From the NCBI GenBank assembly GCA_902760345.1, contig CACWFY010000012.1:1-62264 (forward strand): 62,264 bases of DNA, given 5' to 3'. Positions 26,205-34,482 of this stretch are shown here, piece after piece. Each line of letters starts with the position of its first letter. Position 1 is the stretch's first letter. The position numbers and the translations under genes are program-made. The notes under the pieces were generated by a model. It was not told where the DNA came from, ran no database searches, and saw only the letters and a program-made list of their open reading frames with translations. This DNA comes from an uncultured Bacteroidales bacterium (lineage in GTDB: Bacteria; Bacteroidota; Bacteroidia; Bacteroidales; Bacteroidaceae).

Positions 26205-26233
26205 CAAAAATACAAAAAAAATGTGTAACTTTG
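26205..26233. promoter_or_regulatory. Divergent promoters: cyclophilin (-) and small gene/metH (+)
   Basis: Minus-strand TATTTTTG (26205-26212) and plus-strand TAACTTTG (26226-26233) lie back to back. The plus start site would fall only a few bases before the ATG at 26242. Confidence 0.55.
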
Positions 26234-26241
26234 CGGGCAAT

Positions 26242-26439
26242 ATGGAGAAAAAGAGACATGCACTGCGTAAACTGCTGGAAGCGGTAGAGAAAGAAGTGCT
26301 GAAGAAACCTAACCGAAAGACGCTGGACCACCTGTCGCTGCTGGCAGGTTTCCAGGACTGGGATTCCTTTCAGGAAGCCCTGCACGGAGAGAGTGGTGGA
26401 GAGACCATCTATGGTGGCCATCACAGGGAAAAGAACTAA
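26242..26439 (+). CDS. Small helical protein of unknown function
   Basis: 65 residues from MEKKRHALRKLL. Predicted two amphipathic helices (about 1-25 and 28-50) with a basic N terminus and a Gly/His-rich tail (GGETIYGGHH). I do not recognise the family. It is 28 bases upstream of metH and probably shares its transcript. The start site leaves almost no 5' UTR after the -7 element. Confidence 0.55.
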   Translation: MEKKRHALRKLLEAVEKEVLKKPNRKTLDHLSLLAGFQDWDSFQEALHGESGGETIYGGHHREKN

Positions 26440-26467
26440 CTGACACACGGAAAAGACTTAACTATTC

Positions 26468-29400
26468 ATGGATATCAAAGACTGTTTGAAAGAACGTATC
26501 TTGATCTTAGACGGGGCCATGGGGACGCTGATACAGTCGCTGAGTCTCGGCGAAGAGGCATACCATCGTGGGCGCTTTGCACAGTGGAGCGTCTCGCTGG
26601 TAGGAAACAACGATGTGCTCAATCTGACGTGTCCGGAGGCTATTGCTAACATTCATCAGCGCTATATCGAAGCCGGTGCCGACATCATCAGCACCAACAC
26701 CTTCTCGGCCAACCGCATCAGCCAAAAGGAATATGGCTGTGAGGAGCTGGCACGCGAAATGGCGCTGGCTGGTGCCAGGACGGCCCGCCAGGTGGCTGAC
26801 AACTTTTCTCTTACTTCTCATCCCTCACCTCTCACCTCTAAAAAGATATGGGTGGCAGGTTCAATGGGTCCTACGTCGAAGTCGCTGACGCTGGCTTCCG
26901 ACATGAACGAGCCCGGCCAGCGACTGGTCAGCTTCGACGAGATGGCTGCGGCATACGGTGAACAGGCGGAAGCCTTGATAGAAGGCGGCGCCGACCTGTT
27001 GCTGATAGAGACGTGCTTTGACGCGCTGAATACGAAGGCGGCGCTGTATGCCATCCAGCAGTTGAACGAACGGTTAGGGCGCACCATTCCCGTGATGGTG
27101 TCGGCCACCATCAACGACCGCAGTGGTCGCACGCTGACGGGACAGACGCTGGAGGCGTTCTACATCAGCATATCCCACTATCCGATATTGAGTTTCGGAC
27201 TGAACTGCTCGTTTGGTGTGACGGAGCTGCGCCCGTTTGTCGAACGGCTGTCGGCCCTCGTGCCTGCCTATATCAGTATTCATCCCAATGCCGGCCTGCC
27301 CAACGAGATGGGCGAATACGACGAGTTGCCCGAGTTTACGGCCCACCATCTGCGCCAGATGGCCGAGGCGGGACTCTTGAACATTGCCGGCGGCTGCTGT
27401 GGTACGGACGACCGCCACATACGGGCTATCCGTGAGGCACTCGACGGCATCAAGCCGCGCGAAATCCCACAGGCCGACCAGCGCATGTGGCTGTCAGGTC
27501 TGGAGCCGTTGCTCATCGACCGCGAGACACAGAACTTTGTCAATGTCGGCGAGCGCACCAATGTAGCCGGCTCGCGCAAGTTTGCCCGTCTGATAGCCGA
27601 AAAGAAATATGAAGAAGCCATGACCGTGGCCCGCCAGCAGATAGAAGGTGGCGCATCGGTCATCGACATCAATATGGACGACGCCATGTTGGACAGTCGT
27701 CAGGAGATGCAGACCTTCACCCGCTACATCGCCAACGACCCTGCCGTCGGCCGTGCGGTGCTGATGATTGACTCGTCGGACTGGGACACCGTCTTGGCGG
27801 GTCTGAAGAACGCACAAGGCAAGTGTATCGTCAACTCCATCAGCCTGAAGAACGGCGAACAGGCCTTCGTTGAGAAAGCACGCGAACTGCGCCGGTTGGG
27901 GGCTGCTGTGGTGGTGATGGCCTTCGACGAGGAGGGCCAGGCCACCGACTACGAGCGTAAGACGACCATTGCCCAGCGTGCCTACAGGCTGCTGACCGAC
28001 ATCGGATTCCCGCCGCAGGACATCATCTTCGATGTGAATATCCTGTCGGTAGCCACGGGTCTGAAGGAACACCAGGCCTACGGTGTCGACTTCATTCGTG
28101 CGGTGGAGTGGATCAAGCAGCATCTGCCATACGCAAAGACCAGCGGTGGTGTCAGTAACCTGTCGTTTGCCTTCCGTGGTAATAATAAGGTACGCGAGGC
28201 CATGCACTCCGTCTTCCTCTATCATGCCATCCGTGCAGGACTGGATATGGCGATTGTCAACCCCTCGATGCTGCAGGTGTACGACGATATAGACCCCACG
28301 CTGCTGAAGGCCGTGGAGGATGTCATCCTGAACCGCGACGACGATGCCACCGAGCGGCTGATAGCCCTGGCGGCCGACGTGCTGGCAGGTGTTGATACTG
28401 TGTCCACTGGTTCAGCCAGTGGAACAGAAGAATCCTGGCGCAGCAAGACCATCGAGGAACGGCTGACCTATGCTTTGAGCAAGGGTGTCAGCGAACATCT
28501 GCCTGAAGATATTCCTGAGGCACTCAAGAAATACGGTAGTCCTATCAACGTGATAGAACAGCCGTTGATGCAGGCCATGGAGCACATCGGACAACTGTTT
28601 GGCGAAGGAAAGATGTTTCTGCCCCAGGTGGTGAAGTCGGCCAAGGTAATGAAAGACGCAGTAGCACTGCTACAACCCTATATCGACGAGGAACGTGGAA
28701 CGCGTAAGGACGAGCGGCCTTGTGTCATCGTGGCTACGGCCAATGGTGACGTACATGACATTGGCAAGAATATTGTCGGTATCGTGTTGGGCTGTAATGG
28801 CTTTGAAGTTATCGACTTAGGCGTGATGGTGCCTGGCGAGACCATCTTGGCTGAAACCCTGAAACGCAAGCCCTGTCTGGTGGGTATCAGCGGATTGATT
28901 ACACCCTCGCTGAAGGAGATGGAACAACTGTGCCAGCTCTTCCAGCACGAAGGACTACAGGTGCCTATTGTGGTTGGTGGTGCTACAACTTCGGCAGTAC
29001 ATACGGCTGTGAAGTTGGCGCCGCTGTATGACGGCTGTGTCGTCTATGGTGGTGATGCCTCGCAGACCTCTCTGCTGGCCAAGCGCCTGCAGATGGACCG
29101 AGAGACGACCATCGCCCAGATTAAGGCCGAGCAACAGACGCTGCGTGACGCCTACAAGGAGCATCATGCCCCGTTGGTGTCTTATGCAGAGGCTAATGAG
29201 TTGGGAATGAAGAATGTGGAATGTGGAGTGAAGAGTGAGGAGTGCGGAATGACTGACTGTGCCGAGCTCTTGTCTCTCAATTCTGCCCTCTCACCTCTCA
29301 CCTCTGACCTCTTACCTCTCATCGACTGGCGCATGTTCCTGTTGTTCTGGGGGTTCAAGGGTGAGACACTACAGCAGTTACTGGTCAATCCGGAGGCTGA

Positions 29401-30064
29401 GCGTACGTTGCAGGAAGGCAAGGATTATCTGCAGCACGCCATCGACGAGAACCGTATCGAAGTGCAGGCATTGCTGCGCTTTGTGCCTGCCAGGCGTCGG
29501 GGCAACGACATCGTGTTGGATGACGGCACCGTGCTTCCCATGTTGCGTAGTCAGAGTGCGGCAGGACATTACCGCTGTCTCTCAGATTATTTTGATGAGC
29601 AGCAAGCCAGTCCGTTGGGACTCTTCACCATCGTGGCACGTCCTACCACGCAGCCTGCCGATGAGGCTGAGCGGCTGATGAGTCACGCCATCTGTGCCCG
29701 TCTGGCTGAGGCTTGTGCGGAATACTTGTCGACACAAGAGAGTAATCTTTCACCTCTTACCTCTCACCACTCACCACTTACCGTTTTAAGAGTGGCCTTC
29801 GGCTATGCCACGTGTCCTGACCATTCGCTGAAGCGTATCGTCTTCGACCTGCTGGATGCCGAACGGCGCCTGCCGGTCACGCTGACCGACCACTACTCTA
29901 TACAGCCTTCGACATCGATTTGCGGTCTCTTCATCTGTCATCCGGAGGCTCGCTACTTCCCTGTTGGACGAATCGACGAGACACAGTTGGCCGACTATTG
30001 CCAGCGACGGGGCATCACCCTTGACGAAGGCGAGCAGCTGCTGTCGAAATATATTTCCCATTAA
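26468..30064 (+). CDS. metH: Cobalamin-dependent methionine synthase
   Basis: Transfers methyl from methyltetrahydrofolate to homocysteine via B12. 1198 residues, with four modules: homocysteine domain (zinc Cys at 247, 310 and 311, the same numbers as E. coli), pterin domain (about 325-600), B12 cap plus binding domain with the cobalt-ligand His at 763 (DVHDIGKN), and the AdoMet reactivation domain (about 955-1198). Three loops or linkers are replaced or enlarged by translated 7-bp tandem repeats at about residues 115-124, 912-952 and 1094-1105; a fourth linker (about 646-652) carries a perfect DNA hairpin. All stay in frame and all catalytic residues are intact, so the enzyme is presumably active. 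metF follows after 49 bases. Confidence 0.97.
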   Translation: MDIKDCLKERILILDGAMGTLIQSLSLGEEAYHRGRFAQWSVSLVGNNDVLNLTCPEAIANIHQRYIEAGADIISTNTFSANRISQKEYGCEELAREMALAGARTARQVADNFSLTSHPSPLTSKKIWVAGSMGPTSKSLTLASDMNEPGQRLVSFDEMAAAYGEQAEALIEGGADLLLIETCFDALNTKAALYAIQQLNERLGRTIPVMVSATINDRSGRTLTGQTLEAFYISISHYPILSFGLNCSFGVTELRPFVERLSALVPAYISIHPNAGLPNEMGEYDELPEFTAHHLRQMAEAGLLNIAGGCCGTDDRHIRAIREALDGIKPREIPQADQRMWLSGLEPLLIDRETQNFVNVGERTNVAGSRKFARLIAEKKYEEAMTVARQQIEGGASVIDINMDDAMLDSRQEMQTFTRYIANDPAVGRAVLMIDSSDWDTVLAGLKNAQGKCIVNSISLKNGEQAFVEKARELRRLGAAVVVMAFDEEGQATDYERKTTIAQRAYRLLTDIGFPPQDIIFDVNILSVATGLKEHQAYGVDFIRAVEWIKQHLPYAKTSGGVSNLSFAFRGNNKVREAMHSVFLYHAIRAGLDMAIVNPSMLQVYDDIDPTLLKAVEDVILNRDDDATERLIALAADVLAGVDTVSTGSASGTEESWRSKTIEERLTYALSKGVSEHLPEDIPEALKKYGSPINVIEQPLMQAMEHIGQLFGEGKMFLPQVVKSAKVMKDAVALLQPYIDEERGTRKDERPCVIVATANGDVHDIGKNIVGIVLGCNGFEVIDLGVMVPGETILAETLKRKPCLVGISGLITPSLKEMEQLCQLFQHEGLQVPIVVGGATTSAVHTAVKLAPLYDGCVVYGGDASQTSLLAKRLQMDRETTIAQIKAEQQTLRDAYKEHHAPLVSYAEANELGMKNVECGVKSEECGMTDCAELLSLNSALSPLTSDLLPLIDWRMFLLFWGFKGETLQQLLVNPEAERTLQEGKDYLQHAIDENRIEVQALLRFVPARRRGNDIVLDDGTVLPMLRSQSAAGHYRCLSDYFDEQQASPLGLFTIVARPTTQPADEAERLMSHAICARLAEACAEYLSTQESNLSPLTSHHSPLTVLRVAFGYATCPDHSLKRIVFDLLDAERRLPVTLTDHYSIQPSTSICGLFICHPEARYFPVGRIDETQLADYCQRRGITLDEGEQLLSKYISH
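26810..26840 (+). repeat. 7-bp tandem tract in metH, site 1
   Basis: Heptamers CTTACTT, CTCATCC, CTCACCT, CTCACCT in frame; encodes SLTSHPSPLTS in a surface loop of the homocysteine domain. Confidence 0.8.
28401..28426 (+). repeat. Perfect hairpin inside metH
   Basis: TCCACTGG, loop TTCAG, CCAGTGGA, with TGT/ACA flanks around a one-base bulge. It encodes STGSASGTEE in the linker between the pterin and B12 cap domains. Confidence 0.6.
29203..29322 (+). repeat. Paired 7-bp tandem tracts in metH, site 2
   Basis: Seven heptamers of type NNGARTG (29203-29251) and, 36 bases on, five of type CTCTNAY (29288-29322). Together they encode about 40 extra residues between the B12 and reactivation domains. 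Confidence 0.85.
29747..29781 (+). repeat. 7-bp tandem tract in metH, site 3
   Basis: Heptamers CTTTCAC, CTCTTAC, CTCTCAC, CACTCAC, CACTTAC; encodes a Ser/Pro/Leu/Thr-rich loop (LSPLTSHHSPLT) in the reactivation domain. Confidence 0.85.
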
Positions 30065-30066
30065 AC

Positions 30067-30106
30067 CGATATAACGTCATAATGTCATAACGATATAACG
30101 AAAAAA
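30067..30106 (+). repeat. 8-bp tandem tract between metH and metF
   Basis: Octamers CGATATAA, CGTCATAA, TGTCATAA, CGATATAA, CGAAAAAA. The tract fills the junction and ends 7 bases before the metF ATG. The same unit type occurs at 46741. Confidence 0.8.
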
Positions 30107-30113
30107 GAAGAAT

Positions 30114-31070
30114 ATGAAAGTCATTGATATCCTGAAGAGTTCGAAACAGCCGTTTGCCTCTTTTGAGTTGGTGCCGCCCCTGAAGGGTAGCGACGTGAGC
30201 CGCCTCTACGACAGCATAGAGCCGCTGATGGAGTTTGAACCGCCCTTCATCAATGTCACCTGTCATCGTGACGAGATAGAATATGTGCCCAATAGCAATG
30301 GCACGTATACGAAGATGACACTGGCCAAGCGTCCGAGCACAATAGCCATCGTGGCAGCTATCATGCGCCGCTATCCGCAACTGCAGATAGTGCCGCACGT
30401 GATTTGTGGCGGTGCGTCGAAGTCGAAAGTGGAAAGTGAGTTACTCGACCTGCACTTCCTGGGTATCCAGAATGTTGTGGCGCTACGTGGTGATGCCATT
30501 CCCGGCCAACGTTTCTTTATCCCTGAGGCTGACGGGTTCTTTCATACCAACGAACTAGTGAAGATGATTGGCGACCTGAACCACGGAAACTATCTCGACC
30601 CGACAGTCAAGAACGGACTCTCCACCGATTTCTGTGTGGGTGTAGCGGCTTATCCGGAGAAACACTATGAGGCGGCGAATCTGGATACTGACATTGCATA
30701 TCTGAAGCAGAAGGTAGAGGCAGGAGCAGACTATATTGTTACGCAGATGTTCTTCGACAATAATTGCTATTATGAATTTGTGGAGCGGTGTCGCAAGGCT
30801 GGTATAACAGTGCCCATCATTCCCGGCCTGAAACCGATGTCGACGCAGCGCCAGATAGACTTGCTGCCCCGCTCGTTCCACATTGACATTCCACAGGAAC
30901 TGGTGGACTGGATGAAACAGACCAAGACGGCCGATGAGGCTTATCAGGTAGGCATCGAGTGGGCCATCAGACAAAGCCGCGACTTGCTTGCGCACGGGGT
31001 GCCTGCCATCCATTATTATACGATGGCGAAGACAGACAATGTGTGTGAGATAGTACGTGCCGTCTTCTAG
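30114..31070 (+). CDS. metF: 5,10-methylenetetrahydrofolate reductase
   Basis: FAD-dependent TIM-barrel enzyme that makes methyltetrahydrofolate, the methyl donor for MetH. 318 residues, standard for bacterial MetF. Landmarks: SFELVPPLKGSD at the N terminus (conserved Glu), NVTCHRDEIEY, ALRGDAIPGQ, the DYIVTQMFFDN block and IPGLKPMSTQRQ. It forms a two-step metabolic operon with metH. A terminator follows. Confidence 0.96.
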   Translation: MKVIDILKSSKQPFASFELVPPLKGSDVSRLYDSIEPLMEFEPPFINVTCHRDEIEYVPNSNGTYTKMTLAKRPSTIAIVAAIMRRYPQLQIVPHVICGGASKSKVESELLDLHFLGIQNVVALRGDAIPGQRFFIPEADGFFHTNELVKMIGDLNHGNYLDPTVKNGLSTDFCVGVAAYPEKHYEAANLDTDIAYLKQKVEAGADYIVTQMFFDNNCYYEFVERCRKAGITVPIIPGLKPMSTQRQIDLLPRSFHIDIPQELVDWMKQTKTADEAYQVGIEWAIRQSRDLLAHGVPAIHYYTMAKTDNVCEIVRAVF

Positions 31071-31089
31071 CTTCTAACTACTCACCACT

Positions 31090-31128
31090 AAAAAAAGAGG
31101 CATCCCTTCGTGAGGAATGCCTCTTTTT
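31090..31128. terminator. Bidirectional terminator between metF and rplS
   Basis: AGAGGCAT pairs with ATGCCTCT around an inner CCT-TCGTG-AGG, with A run before and T run after. Three 7-bp units (31072-31092) lead into it. Confidence 0.85.
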
Positions 31129-31149
31129 ATGTCGTGCAGGTTAGAGAGA

Positions 31150-31515
31150 TTACTCCTTACCAGCAATACCGCTGCGCTTCTCCTTAATACGGGCAGCCTT
31201 ACCAGTAAGCTTGCGCAGATAGTAAAGCTTAGCGCGACGAACCTTACCAACCTTGTTCACTTCGATGCTCTCGATGTTGGGAGACTCCATGGGGAAGATA
31301 CGCTCTACACCAATGGTGCCAGACATCTTGCGAACAGTGAAGCGCTTCTTCTCACCGTGACCGCAGATCTTGATGACTACGCCACGATAGAGCTGGATAC
31401 GCTCCTTAGAACCCTCGATAATTTTGTAAGCGACAGTGATAGTGTCACCAGCCTTGAAACTGGGATGCTGCTTGCCGGTTGCAAATGCTTCTTCAGCAAT
31501 CTTAATTAAATCCAT
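31150..31515 (-). CDS. rplS: 50S ribosomal protein L19
   Basis: Large-subunit protein at the 30S-50S interface. 121 residues from [11 protein letters not shown]; the upstream in-frame extension crosses the promoter and is rejected. Signatures: [13 protein letters not shown], the [10 protein letters not shown] strand and [21 protein letters not shown] single-gene unit with its own promoter and a leader of about 90 bases. Confidence 0.96.
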   Translation of the reverse strand: MDLIKIAEEAFATGKQHPSFKAGDTITVAYKIIEGSKERIQLYRGVVIKICGHGEKKRFTVRKMSGTIGVERIFPMESPNIESIEVNKVGKVRRAKLYYLRKLTGKAARIKEKRSGIAGKE

Positions 31516-31609
31516 TTGTTTTTTTAACGTTAAAATTGTTGTTATCGTTCCTACGCAACATAACAGGCAACTCGATACTTCCTGACAGCGATTACGCGGA
31601 AAGCGGCTG

Positions 31610-31667
31610 CAAAGGTACAAAAAAAGTCTTATAAAGCAAAATAATTACGATTTTTTTTGTATATTTG
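31610..31667. promoter_or_regulatory. Divergent promoters: rplS (-) and 5'-nucleotidase genes (+)
   Basis: Minus-strand TACCTTTG (31610-31617) drives rplS; plus-strand TATATTTG (31660-31667) drives the gene at 31690. Confidence 0.65.
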
Positions 31668-31689
31668 CACCATAATTTAATCGATCACT

Positions 31690-32454
31690 ATGAAAACAAA
31701 GACAATCATTCCTCTGATGTTGGCGATACTTTTGTTCGCTAATTCGTGTAAGTCACATTATGAAGTGACTTCCATTCAGCGGACGCGAATTGTGGTAGAC
31801 GCCCGCTATGATGCGCAGCCAGACCAGCAGGCTGCAGAGTTCCTGAAACCTTATAAGCACGTGGTAGACAGTGTGATGGGACCTGTGGTGGGACATTCTG
31901 CCAAATATATGACAGCTAAGCGCCCTGAGGGTACATTGTCGAACCTGCTGTCAGACATTCTGGTATGGGGAGCAAAGGACTATGGTGAGACACCAGATTT
32001 CGGTATGTATAACATGGGCGGTGTGCGTGCCGACCTGCCGAAAGGTGCTATTACGTATGGCGATGTACTCGACATTGCGCCCTTTGAGAACAAGATAGCC
32101 TTTGGTACGCTCTCGGGAGCTGAAGTGTTGGAGCTGTTTTCACAGATGGCATCAGTAGGCGGCGAGGGCGTCAGCCACTCCGTACGACTGGTCATCACGA
32201 AGGATGGGCAGTTGGTGAGTGCCACCATCAATGGCGAGCCCATCGATCCGGCAAAAGATTATCGCCTGACGACCATTGATTATCTTTTAGGAGGCTCCGA
32301 CAAGATGGATGCCTTGAAGAAATGTCGCAATGTGAATGCACCCAAGGAGGCCTCCAACAACTCGCGCTTCATCATTATGAACTACTTCCGTGAGATGGAG
32401 AAGCAGGGTAAAGTGGTCGATGCGGAGATAGAAGGACGAATCATTGTGAAGTAA
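31690..32454 (+). CDS. 5'-nucleotidase C-terminal-domain lipoprotein
   Basis: 254 residues with a lipoprotein signal (LLFANSC, Cys about residue 17). Residues about 75-235 match the C-terminal substrate-binding domain of UshA-type 5'-nucleotidases (SNLLSDILVWGAKDY, NMGGVRADLPKG, IAPFENKIAFGTLSGAEV, the RLTTIDYLLGG block). The catalytic metallophosphatase domain is missing from this protein but is encoded by the next gene, so the two probably work together in the periplasm to dephosphorylate nucleotides. A 7-bp tract links the genes. Confidence 0.9.
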   Translation: MKTKTIIPLMLAILLFANSCKSHYEVTSIQRTRIVVDARYDAQPDQQAAEFLKPYKHVVDSVMGPVVGHSAKYMTAKRPEGTLSNLLSDILVWGAKDYGETPDFGMYNMGGVRADLPKGAITYGDVLDIAPFENKIAFGTLSGAEVLELFSQMASVGGEGVSHSVRLVITKDGQLVSATINGEPIDPAKDYRLTTIDYLLGGSDKMDALKKCRNVNAPKEASNNSRFIIMNYFREMEKQGKVVDAEIEGRIIVK

Positions 32455-32476
32455 TAAGTAAGATGTAAGAAGTATG
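32449..32476 (+). repeat. 7-bp tandem tract whose last unit contains a start codon
   Basis: Heptamers AAGTAAT, AAGTAAG, ATGTAAG, AAGTATG. The first covers the stop region of one gene and the last ends in the ATG of the next (32474). Confidence 0.75.
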
Positions 32477-33310
32477 AAAAAGTACCTATTTATATTATTG
32501 TTGGCGCTGGTGTCGCTCAGCAGCCAGGCCCAGAAGAAGCAACTTGTTATTCTGCATACCAATGATACCCATTCGGCAATTTTCCCGCTCAATGCCTCGT
32601 TGCCCGATACCATGAAGGCAGGGCGTGGCGGCTTCTTGCGTCGCATTGCCATGTTGAAGGAAGAACGTAAGAAGAATCCGGACTTGCTGTATTTCGACTC
32701 GGGAGACTTCTTTCAGGGGTCTGCCTATTTCACAATGTTCAAGGGCGATGTCGAGATTGGACTGATGAATCTGATGGGCATTGATGCCACCACCATAGGC
32801 AATCATGAGTTCGACTTTGGTTTGGACAATATGGCCGAGATGTTCAAGAAGGCAAACTTCCCGATTCTGTGTTCCAATTACGATTTTACGGGTACGGTGA
32901 TGGAAGGTGTTACCAAGCCTTGGATCATTATTAAGCGCAATGGTGTGAAGATTGGTGTCTTTGCCGTGTGTCCGAAGATGAAGGGACTCGTCGCTGACAA
33001 GAACTGCCCAGGAGTCAAGTATCTCGACCCTGCACGTGTGGCCTTGGAAACAGCCACGATGCTGAAGGAACAGAAAAAGTGCGATATGGTCATCTGCATC
33101 TCACATCTCGGCTGGAATAGTAACCGAGGGGATGATGACCAGTATATGATACAGGGGTCTCGAAATATTGACCTGGTCTTAGGTGGTCATACCCATACTT
33201 ATATGGAGAAATTGGAATATTGGAACAATATGGACGGTAAGCCCGTTGCTGTTGATCAGAACGGAAAAGCGAACATCTTTGTCGGAAGAATTGTAGTAGA
33301 CCTGAAATAA
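32474..33310 (+). CDS. 5'-nucleotidase-type metallophosphoesterase (catalytic domain)
   Basis: 278 residues, signal peptide ending SSQAQ. Complete two-metal calcineurin-like site: LHTNDTHS, FDSGDFFQG, GNHEFDFG, CISHLGWNS and GGHTHTY, in the order of UshA. The UshA C-terminal domain is absent and lies in the preceding gene, so the usual domain order is both split and inverted on the DNA. Likely periplasmic nucleotide or sugar-nucleotide hydrolase. Confidence 0.9.
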   Translation: MKKYLFILLLALVSLSSQAQKKQLVILHTNDTHSAIFPLNASLPDTMKAGRGGFLRRIAMLKEERKKNPDLLYFDSGDFFQGSAYFTMFKGDVEIGLMNLMGIDATTIGNHEFDFGLDNMAEMFKKANFPILCSNYDFTGTVMEGVTKPWIIIKRNGVKIGVFAVCPKMKGLVADKNCPGVKYLDPARVALETATMLKEQKKCDMVICISHLGWNSNRGDDDQYMIQGSRNIDLVLGGHTHTYMEKLEYWNNMDGKPVAVDQNGKANIFVGRIVVDLK

Positions 33311-33316
33311 GGATTG

Positions 33317-34063
33317 CTATTCGAAATAGAACGTCAGCACAATCATCTTCGACTGCGCATTGCTAACTGAAGCGGCATAAGCCTTGAGGTTATCATCGCG
33401 CAGTTCGTTTACATGGTTTTTATCCAGCACGTTACCCAACCCGAAACAGAATTTCAGTTCAGGAATCAATTTGAAGAACGGCAGGTAGAAGTCGCAGCCC
33501 AACCCTACCTCAACCATGGTGTTGAAGCGCTTGAGGCGTACTATGTCGTAATCACTGCCTGTCAGGTTCATCATTGGATTGATACCCGCCATAACGTATG
33601 GGCGGTGGTTGTTCCAACGGGGAGCGGCAAATTTGATGTCGATAGGTAGCGAGACATACGTGTTCTTCAAGTCCTGTGTCTGGCATATGGGGTCACCTTT
33701 CTCATCCAACTGGTTCATATTACGGAATGTCAGATGCTTAGCACCGAAGTGCATGGTGGGCGTTACACGCAGCGAGAAGTTATTGCTCAGGCGCAATTCA
33801 CTCAACACACCTACTGAGAATCCAGGGCTCCAGCGGTCGGCATCACACATGATATATTGGTTTTGCATTACACCGCTCTCGTTGGGTAACTGTTGCGGAC
33901 CAACTTGTGTCAGTTCGAGGTCCTGCATATGCATGCCCACCAGAATTCCAAAGTGCAGGGTGCGCAGGTCAATATATGGTTTGTGCTGTACGTGTCGGTC
34001 TTGCTGAGCCATGCAGACGGATGCCCAGAAGACTATGAGAAGTATGGAAAAGAGTCGTTTCAT
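33317..34063 (-). CDS. porT: PorT-like outer-membrane beta-barrel protein
   Basis: 248 residues from MKRLFSILLIV, signal peptide ending CMAQ. An alternating-strand barrel pattern ends in an aromatic (TFYFE). The start of the mature part (DLRTLHFGILVGMHMQDLEL), YVSLPIDIKFAAPRW and the length match PorT of the type IX secretion system, where PorT is required for export of tail-bearing proteins. That fits the two tail-bearing proteins in this window. It could be a more general outer-membrane barrel; the symbol is tentative. Confidence 0.7.
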   Translation of the reverse strand: MKRLFSILLIVFWASVCMAQQDRHVQHKPYIDLRTLHFGILVGMHMQDLELTQVGPQQLPNESGVMQNQYIMCDADRWSPGFSVGVLSELRLSNNFSLRVTPTMHFGAKHLTFRNMNQLDEKGDPICQTQDLKNTYVSLPIDIKFAAPRWNNHRPYVMAGINPMMNLTGSDYDIVRLKRFNTMVEVGLGCDFYLPFFKLIPELKFCFGLGNVLDKNHVNELRDDNLKAYAASVSNAQSKMIVLTFYFE

Positions 34064-34164
34064 ATCTAAATCAATAACGGATGTTTGCACCGTATTATTA
34101 TTTCGACTGCGTATAAATTGTGAAAATATCTACCTAAAACTAGGTATTATTCAAAAATAATTCA

Positions 34165-34172
34165 TACCTTTG
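34165..34172 (+). promoter_or_regulatory. -7 element of the ferredoxin gene
   Basis: TACCTTTG, 50 bases before the ATG. Confidence 0.65.
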
Positions 34173-34222
34173 CATCACTCAAAAATAGTATTATTATTAA
34201 TTCATTTAATCAAATCAAGATT

Positions 34223-34390
34223 ATGGCATACGTAATTGGTGACGACTGCATCGCATGTGGAACATGTATCGATGAGTGCCCCGCAGGAGCTATCTCTGAG
34301 GGCGACAAGTATTCAATTAACCCCGATGTTTGCACAGAGTGCGGCACATGCGCTGACGTTTGTCCGTCAGAAGCTATCAGCCTTCCCTAA
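34223..34390 (+). CDS. 2[4Fe-4S] ferredoxin
   Basis: Tiny electron carrier of 55 residues in the cytosol; clostridial type. Two cluster motifs are complete: CIACGTCIDECP and CTECGTCADVCP, each with the last Cys before Pro binding the other cluster. Length and spacing are those of bacterial 8-Fe ferredoxins used by pyruvate:ferredoxin oxidoreductase and hydrogenases. Monocistronic, with its own promoter and terminator. Confidence 0.97.
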   Translation: MAYVIGDDCIACGTCIDECPAGAISEGDKYSINPDVCTECGTCADVCPSEAISLP

Positions 34391-34420
34391 CGGTAAGAGT
34401 TGATTTTTTATGTGGTTAAA

Positions 34421-34462
34421 AAAATGAAGGGGCTCTCCAACTGGAGAGTCCCTTTCATTTTG
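34421..34462. terminator. Bidirectional terminator between ferredoxin and aldolase
   Basis: A long stem: AATGAAGGG and CTCTCC on the 5' side pair with GGAGAG and CCCTTTCATT, with A and T runs outside. Confidence 0.9.
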
Positions 34463-34482
34463 TTGTAACGTTTCCGTTCGGT

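Noticed and set aside
26468-30064. Frameshift or pseudogene in metH because of odd low-complexity stretches
   Set aside because: The frame is open throughout, lengths are multiples of three, and the zinc and cobalt ligands are intact.
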